In this document: in pieces, positions 57,330 through 64,000 of the stretch
Position numbering within the stretch: position 1 is the stretch's first letter
Layout: each line of letters begins with the position of its first letter
NCBI GenBank assembly: GCA_038501625.1
Contig: JAZAYU010000171.1
Location: forward strand, 1-64,000
Direction: 5' to 3'
DNA: 64,000 nt
DNA from: Corbicula japonica
Lineage: Eukaryota > Mollusca > Bivalvia > Venerida > Cyrenidae
The notes under the pieces: generated by a model
What the model saw: only the letters and a program-made list of their open reading frames with translations
Databases searched by the model: none
Told to the model about the DNA's origin: nothing
Position numbers and translations under genes: made by a program

Positions 57330-60300
57330 TGTTTCGATTGTTAATAACATTTAGTTAGTATGATGCAGTTAATATTAAAGGTACAATTATATACTTTTAT
57401 CTTGCAGAAGATTGAGTACCCGGTATGAACCTATCACTCGCTTCATGATTTACTTATTGCGTTAACATTGTTTACATTTTTTTTGTTTACTTGTTTGTAG
57501 ATTTTGTTATTGTATCTAATTAAAGGATAACATTCCATATGTGTTGCTATGCTAAATAATATCGCCTGTCTTGATATGTTTTCAAGACAACAATACTTCA
57601 AAATTTAGAGCGTCGTGTTATTCATTTTTAATATATTGAAATATTGTGCCTCATCGGTCATGTCAGTGTATGTATAATGTATAATGTGCTTTCAGTTAAA
57701 TAACACATATTATTCTTAAACTGTGTTTCGGCATACTTAGAATTATCATCCTACCATATGGCGTATATGATATCAAGACATTTTGTCACCATCCGTATGC
57801 AGTTTTAAGTCAATATATTCAGTGAAATTAACGAACCGAGTGTGTTTGCCTAAACCAAGACACATCTTCCCATAAAAATGGTATTGGGACTGTATGCATT
57901 TCCATACCATCATTGCAAACTAACACCTTTATCGAATAAACTAGAACAAGTGTAACTAACTTGACTATGTTTTCACCCCAGAAAACTTAAAAGCATATTA
58001 TTGCCTGAGTTTAACACGTTTTTTTTAATTATCATCATTCGATTGCACGAAGACTATTTTAAAGTCAATTATGTAACGACATTCAAAATCTCAACAGGGC
58101 ACTCTTCTTATTATAAAATATCGGTTCATCTTCCGGACTGATTATATGGCAAGATGTTAGATAAGTCATTTCTCCGATTGAACTACAAGGCTAAAAGTTC
58201 GATAGCCGTGTCTGATAGTAGGCCTTCCACTGTCAAAATAGTTTAATTTACCAACTAAAGAATTATGACAAAATAACATTACGGAATATATTTTATCTAA
58301 GTATTCAAATAGACTTCTCTCATTAACTAAAAAATATTCATTTTCAAAGTCGCACCGACAATCCTATGTTTTGGACTTTTTCGTTTTAGCATCAAAATGC
58401 CACTTTTAAATTTTAATGTGAAGTCTGTCGATTTAGGCGAAATTTGAATCATCAGTCTTCAATAGATTATTTGATGCGTTTATGTTTCTTTGCATCAAAA
58501 TTAAGAATTAACTATCTATAATTCCACTCGCTAGATTTAGAGACATAAAGGCAGGGAACTTCAATACGGAAAATAGTACTTTACCTGTTGAAAAATAATG
58601 GTTCATTATATAGTTATTTTTATCATTTTATTTATAATTTGTGTTATGATTAATGATCCCGAACCAAATTCGATAAAAGGTACTCAAAAAAGAATTTTGC
58701 AAAAAAGAAGAAATAATAAACATATCCCATTAAATCCTACTCATTTCGTTATCTTTTCCGAAGAGTGACAACGTTACTAAAATAATCTCAAGGATTAATT
58801 GAATATTAAATTGACGTTTTTCTCGAGGTATATAAGCAAAGAAACACCAGCTTAATAAAGCAATAACAAAAAGCGTTGTTTCTTTATCAAAGTCTAGAAC
58901 CTGCGAGGTCGATAGAGGTAATATGGTACACTAACACTTGCACCACGGATTCCCTAAAGAACAAAAAGTTTTGTTTGTCAGCGAATTTACACCAACATCG
59001 ACAGTGTTACAGGCAAAAGCTTAGAATCACATTCACAAAAAGCATCAGGATTTTATTAAACCGGTCAAACTCGTACAATAATTAGAAAAAAAGGCTTTCC
59101 GATTTATAAATCCCAATTAGTCTGGCTAGATAATACTTGGATTAGTCACTCAAGCCTTGAAGTTGGAAAGAAGAAGGTTTTGTTTTTCATTAAGAGAAAG
59201 GCCGCTGTCCTAGCTTATTCTTGCCGACTTAAGTGGAAAGAAGACTGCATAATCGTTAATATTATCCAAAGCTGAAATAATGCGTTACCCGAAAGTCCCA
59301 TTACACTATTCAATTTCCAATGGATATGCCTTAGAGAAATAAAAGCTATCTATTTCGTGAACCTACAATTAGTGTTAAACATTAATAGCCAGACTTAAAT
59401 CATTTGTTTAAGAACTTCCTGCTACCGCATAGCATTCGCAGTTAAAAATCGTACATTATTAAACAGCAGCGACGGGAACACTTTTTCAAAACGCGAGATC
59501 GATAAAATTGCTACGGGCAATGCAGAATGTCAAAATACAATAATAGAGATTATTGTTTTTACACAGTCGCTGATATTTAACAATCGAAGACTTTTAAATG
59601 AACGTTTGTGAGTCGACTTGCATCTATTTCAATTGTGTCAAAGGAATTACTCACCTCTGAAAACAGCGTCATTGAACGACTTTCCCTTAATCTCCTTTTG
59701 TGAAAATCAATATTTTTATATTTATTTTAGCAAACAAAACTTCAGTTTCAGAAATTTAATGAGTCCTCAACAATGAAAACAAACTAACGTGATATGATGT
59801 AGAAAATGACAGCAGTCTTTTATTATTTCTAAAACAGGAAACAGTATCACGAAAATAGCATTAAATATATATCTGTAACGAGAAAGAAGATTAATAAATG
59901 CACTTGAAGAATGCCAAGAGCCATGTATTCAAATCGCCAAATAAAATCAGATAGACTGATCGCGTTAATTTGAAATCAACCGCTGTCCTGTCTATTAAGA
60001 CGTAGTCGGTTCGTTGATCGATGATAGGCTTTAAACTTTCCATGTTAATTAACAAAATGATATTTTATGACTGTTCCAGACTTCGATTTTCATCACAATT
60101 ATTTTATAGTTATTATAGTTGTTATATTTCTTCCATTGGTTTTGTTATTGACAGTGAGTTATGTAAACTTGATACAGTACCGGTGTTTGCTAATCTAATT
60201 TAAAATTCTCTATATTTGATAATCAGGACTAACAATTTTCCTCCTGAATTTATAAAACCATGTGTGCTTGTACATTTATAACAAACTTTAAAACATAAAA

Positions 60301-60910
60301 CATTAAGAATTTCAGAGTTTTACAATTTGTGATTTTGCTAAACAGATCGGATTATCGCGTGTGCGTTTTTGTCTCCATAGTTGCCTGCTATAAACTATTA
60401 CACTATATTCATACCCGTTTTTTTTAACTAAACGAGCATCCTTTGATTGCAATATACAAAGTAATGCGCAGAACATAATTGTGATCGAAAAACTAATAAT
60501 CATCAAATACTGAATTCAATAAAATTGTCCAAATCGAATGTTTTGTCAAGTTATTCCTATTTTGAAATTTAATTTTAACGATGTGTAAATGAACATCTGC
60601 ACTTTATATGATTATGTTTTGTTTATGTATATTGTATGGAGATACTTTTTAGTTCGTAATGATTGACAAAACAAGTTTCAAGGGCATAATTTGTTGCTTC
60701 GAATGAATCAAGACCGCATAAGTATTTTGATGGAATGTTGTTCTAGTTCTTCTAAGGTCACAGAGACCTTTTACCAGTAATTGTGCGATTATTTCTGATA
60801 AATTGCTTTTCAATTTAAGTATGTTTGTTCATTAAATCCATAAACGTAAATACTCGTCATTACAACTGTTTTTTTATGTAATACACTGTTGTTTTTCCTT
60901 CATTTCTATC
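57330..60910. other. Unit B sequence without genes
   Basis: Collinear with 35100-36490, 38925-40065 and 40980-42240 of unit A. Holds only a family A remnant at about 58890-58950 (the counterpart of 39290-39350). No coding or RNA gene recognised. Confidence 0.4.
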
Positions 60911-60914
60911 TGAA

Positions 60915-62410
60915 AAAAGTGAAATATGCATATCAGGAATCGTTACACTCACAAAACACAGCTTCCACACCGAGCGAAAAAGATCAGAGGAAGAGAGAGC
61001 ATGTTTGTTACAAGTATGTCAATTCAAACAAGTCGCCACAAACAATAAACAAAAAAGATAACCTATAGGGATACCACCTTGGAATGGTTAGTGGCAAAAC
61101 AAATTGCCACTGGGGATTAAACCAGGTTCTAGGGTGCACCAACCTCACACTTGCCCCATTAGGTTCTCATTTCACAAAACAAGAACAAGTTGTCTTAGTG
61201 AAATCACTCCTACTCACCCATCAGCTTAACAATGTTTCATGCAAAAGCACACAAACATATAAAACATAAGAAGCATTAAAAGGCCAAACGGGTGGGTACT
61301 GAATGACATTACCGAGACCAGAGCACCTGGAAACAAATCGAGCTTCTAGTTTCTTTTAAAAAAGATTTCCCTATAAACTTTCATAAACTTTTCTCTTCTT
61401 CGTTAATTGTTTGTGGCGTTCTATTTGAATTGACATACTTGTATAAAACATGCTCTCTCTCTTCCTCTCTTCTTTTTCGCTGCGTGGGGAGGCTGTGTTT
61501 TGTGAGTGTGGCAATTCCTGATATGCATATTTTACTTTTTTAAACCCCTGCCACCGTCGTGCAACAAAAGATGTAAGCATAATGATCAACTGTAGATGGG
61601 TTAAACACCAGGTCTGCAGAGCGCGGCAGAATATCATGTTGGTTACCTTTCTTTTTTTAATTTACAGATGGATTTTTACTAATAACCGGGAGAAATTATC
61701 ATTGCCTTTTATTTTCTTAAGTTTATAAATTAAATCTCCATAAAAAACTGTCTGGAAATACCTTGTTGCAAAAGTGATTTTAAACTGCACCTTTATTTTT
61801 TAATTTATCTGGGTGTCGGCGATAAAACTGTGAGATTTATTACCTCGTAAGATGTAACACGAGGAACATCGCCGTCTAAAAACAGAAATTTACTATATAA
61901 AAATTAAAATAATCTCTTTTATCATATATTTTAGTAGTAACGTATCCATTTTAAATAGAAAGATTAAGATCTGGAATGTTTATCTGAAGTGTTTGTTTTA
62001 TTAGATTGTAGTTCATTAGGATAAATTTTGTAAACCTGAGATGGAAAATGATAATTATCTATATTCAACGAATCATCAAGGTACCTTGCGGTGTTTTTAA
62101 ACGATGTAATAATATCATCCTGATGTTCGATACAAAGAGACAACATAAAATTTCCTTCATAACAGTATAAAACAGATCATCAACAAGGTGTGCACAATTA
62201 GTACCCATTGGATTTCCTTTTACTTGTTTATAAATAAGGTACCAAATCACAAATAAATTTATCCAATAAAAATGTGAGCGCCTGGATAAGATCTTGACAG
62301 GTCCATAAAGTATAATTGTAATAAAAACCATCTGTTAAGAATGCCCTCTGTTCATTACAAGGGATAAATGAACGAAATGAGATAAATATACGATCGAAGA
62401 TGAAGATTTT
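60915..62410 (-). pseudogene. Penelope-like retroelement, longest copy, private to unit B
   Basis: Read on the minus strand from 62410: a fingers-region segment (NEQRAFLTDGFYYNYTLWTC, then LIQALTFLLD), motif B as GNPMGTNCAHLVDDLF (near 62225-62175), and motif C as RYLDDSLNID with YLDD at 62083-62072. Then come YPNELQSNK, a GDVPR-like stretch and the INPST/GCTT-type C-terminus (61560-61620), finally the family A tail to 60915 ending tgcatatttcac. At least two frameshifts and missing pieces inactivate it. In motif B, H and D replace the usual P and A. It is interrupted by an opposite-strand family A fragment (61393-61546). Unit A at about 42245 has no copy. The combination of polymerase and tail identifies family A as the 3' end of this element. 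Confidence 0.8.
61393..61546 (+). repeat. Family A terminal fragment nested inside the Penelope-like copy
   Basis: Splits a sequence that is continuous at 12320-12345 (cataaact / cttaaacccctgcc). Runs from ttcttcgttaattgtttgtg to tgatatgcatattttacttt. Opposite in orientation to its host, so it is a secondary insertion. Confidence 0.85.
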
Positions 62411-62639
62411 GCTTCTGCGTTTTTCTGCATTTTGTTTAAGAACAAATACGCTGGTATTCGTCATTCTGTTATATGTACTTTGTGACACTGGTGCATTATT
62501 TTTACTTAAGATAATACTGAGTTGGATATTAAGATATACATTCATATGACCAACTGAGAACAAAATTAATGTCAAAATTTATTTATCAGATCTATAGTCA
62601 AAATTTCAATTTGTTCTGTTTCTCCCGTTGTTTTCTCAT

Positions 62640-62820
62640 TTAGGGCAAACCCATTCTCTTAAAGTTTTGCTCAACGCAGGAACAATATAGGTAACCGGGC
62701 AGTATCATGTATTTCCATAACTGTTCATGAACAGGCTATATCAGAGCCTGTAATGTTTTTTGTATTTGTCGTGTCCGGTATTTTTTAAAGTTTCATGTTC
62801 ATCTTCTTCGTCGATCTTCA
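62640..62820 (-). repeat. Family B repeat, decayed
   Basis: Counterpart of 42575-42800: minus-strand gatgaacatgaaacttt, cgacaaatac, cattacaggctctgatatag, cctgttcatgaacag. Predates the segmental duplication. Confidence 0.65.
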
Positions 62821-63504
62821 AAGAATGCAAACAACAACAGGAAAAATAGAACATATTAGAAAAGGTCCATACGAAAATCGACATAATTTTATAAAACTAA
62901 GGAAAAAAACAGGTGCACATATATTACATAAAAATTTGCACAGGTATCTGGAAACGCAATTAAAACAGCCACTCCGAAAAATAAAACCAACAAGGGGATG
63001 GTAATGAAATGACACACAAATAAATAATAAATGAGCCAAAGAGCTAAGCGCCATCGAATCTCATATTAGACTCATTAAGACTAAGATCTTGCTGTGTAAT
63101 ATCTTTTAGAGACCTTAAAACGATTTCTGCAGCTATCCTTTCGATAAAATAAAAAGTTTTTAACAGTGAGCGAAACGCATTTTTGTCTTTTTCTGTTCAT
63201 GTTTGTCACACTTAAAACGTATAAACCCATCGCATGAAACATTCTCATTTATAAAATCGTCATTTCAAAACTAACATAAATTATTAGCAAAGACTGGCGT
63301 TTCCTGTCGCTTTTACTGTTTGAATGCCAAATAATAGATGGAAAATGCGCATTATAGACGAGCCATCACAATATGCATCATAATCATGACATGATCTTAA
63401 CTTATTATACATGTTAATTTGCAATCTATCGTATTATCAATCCAGTCTATCTTTTCCTTTAAAACAAAACCGCTTTAAACTAAAAATCGCCTTGTTAATT
63501 ATAA

Positions 63505-63860
63505 AAAAGTAATATATGCATATCAGGAATCGCCACACTAAAAAAACACAGCCTCCCCACGTAGCGAAAAAGAAGAGAGGAAGAGAGAGAGTATGTTTTA
63601 TATAAGTATGTCAATTCAAATAGGACGCCACAAACAATTAACGAAGAAGAGGACCTTTGGGGATACCGCCTTGGAACGGTCAGTGGCAAAATAAAAATTG
63701 CCACTGGGGGGTTAAACCAGGTTCTAGGGTGCACCAACCTCACACTTGCCCCAAAAGGTTCTCGTTTCAAAAAACAAGTACAAGTTGTCTTGGTTAAATA
63801 ACTCCAACCCACCCATCGGCTCAACAATGTTGCATGCAAAAGCACACAAACATATGAAAC
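63505..63860 (-). repeat. Family A repeat, well preserved
   Basis: Full family length from its terminus (atatgcatatcaggaatcgc) through cagcctccccacgtagcg, ataccgccttggaacggtca, gccactgggggg, ggttctagggtgcaccaacc and cacacttgcccc to caacaatgttgcatgcaaaa. Little diverged, so probably recent. Confidence 0.85.
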
Positions 63861-64000
63861 ATAGCAAAATAAGAAGATTTTTTTTATTTCTTCAGTGGAT
63901 CAGTTTAGCCGCCGTGATCCCAGTATACACTTATTATATACAACTATAAGACTACTCATCCGAATTTCCTTTTTTCCAAATTCTACTTAGTATGCAATCA

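Larger units (their letters stand above)
43965..64000. repeat. Tandem segmental duplication, unit B (to the window end)
   Basis: Second copy of 20600-43960. Shorter because it lacks unit A stretches 22150-24730, 33030-34145, about 36550-38900 and 40065-40975. It gains the insertions at 45925, 52959, 53680, 55178, 60915 and 63505. The last matched landmark is about 63370. Confidence 0.92.

Noticed and set aside
1..64000. CRISPR arrays, operons, insertion sequences, riboswitches
   Set aside because: No regularly spaced identical repeats with unique spacers and no bacterial gene organisation; the DNA is eukaryotic.

Overview
The window looks like AT-rich, gene-poor DNA from an invertebrate animal, most likely a lophotrochozoan such as a marine mollusc. 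That is inference from three things: a single-exon 5-HT6-type amine receptor, several unrelated classes of decayed transposon, and gttactTccc-type words common in molluscan repeats. No prokaryotic features are present. Only one convincing intact protein-coding gene is seen, the receptor on the minus strand at 4800-5969. A second, damaged reading frame encodes an unrecognised coiled-coil protein at 18369-19368 (minus).

Layout. 1-4.23 kb is one inverted-repeat-bounded DNA element holding a smaller nested element and a palindromic tctcg/cgaga array. 4.4-6.4 kb holds the receptor gene. 7.07-7.66 kb is a TTAA-flanked foldback element. 8.37-11.39 kb and 14.74-16.11 kb are two diverged copies of one local duplication; between them lie a family B repeat, a Penelope-like retroelement relic and a LINE reverse-transcriptase relic. 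17.44-19.65 kb holds two direct copies of a block (R) enclosing the coiled-coil frame.

20.6-43.96 kb (unit A) and 43.97-64 kb (unit B) are two tandem copies of one largely non-coding segment. They are collinear from end to end but interrupted by different insertions. Because each unit supplies the empty site for insertions in the other, it can be read by eye which elements moved after the duplication: a Penelope-like copy and a 2-kb inverted-repeat element in B, a 5'-truncated LINE with an 8-bp target duplication in B, a tRNA-derived repeat in A, and others.

Two high-copy families recur. Family A is the 3' end of the Penelope-like element: the same sequence follows the reverse-transcriptase relics at about 12, 30, 40 and 61 kb, and the many solo copies are 5'-truncated. 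Family B is a roughly 330-bp repeat with a strong 10-bp hairpin. The most unusual single element is 55178-57187: 93-bp terminal inverted repeats starting CACAGAG/CACAGTG, a perfect 5-bp flanking duplication, eight copies of the octamer GCGTACAG, and a terminal-repeat frame resembling a reverse-transcriptase YADD box. Apart from the receptor, the window holds no gene set working together; its content is the history of mobile elements. All comparisons were made by eye, so boundaries of diverged repeats are approximate.
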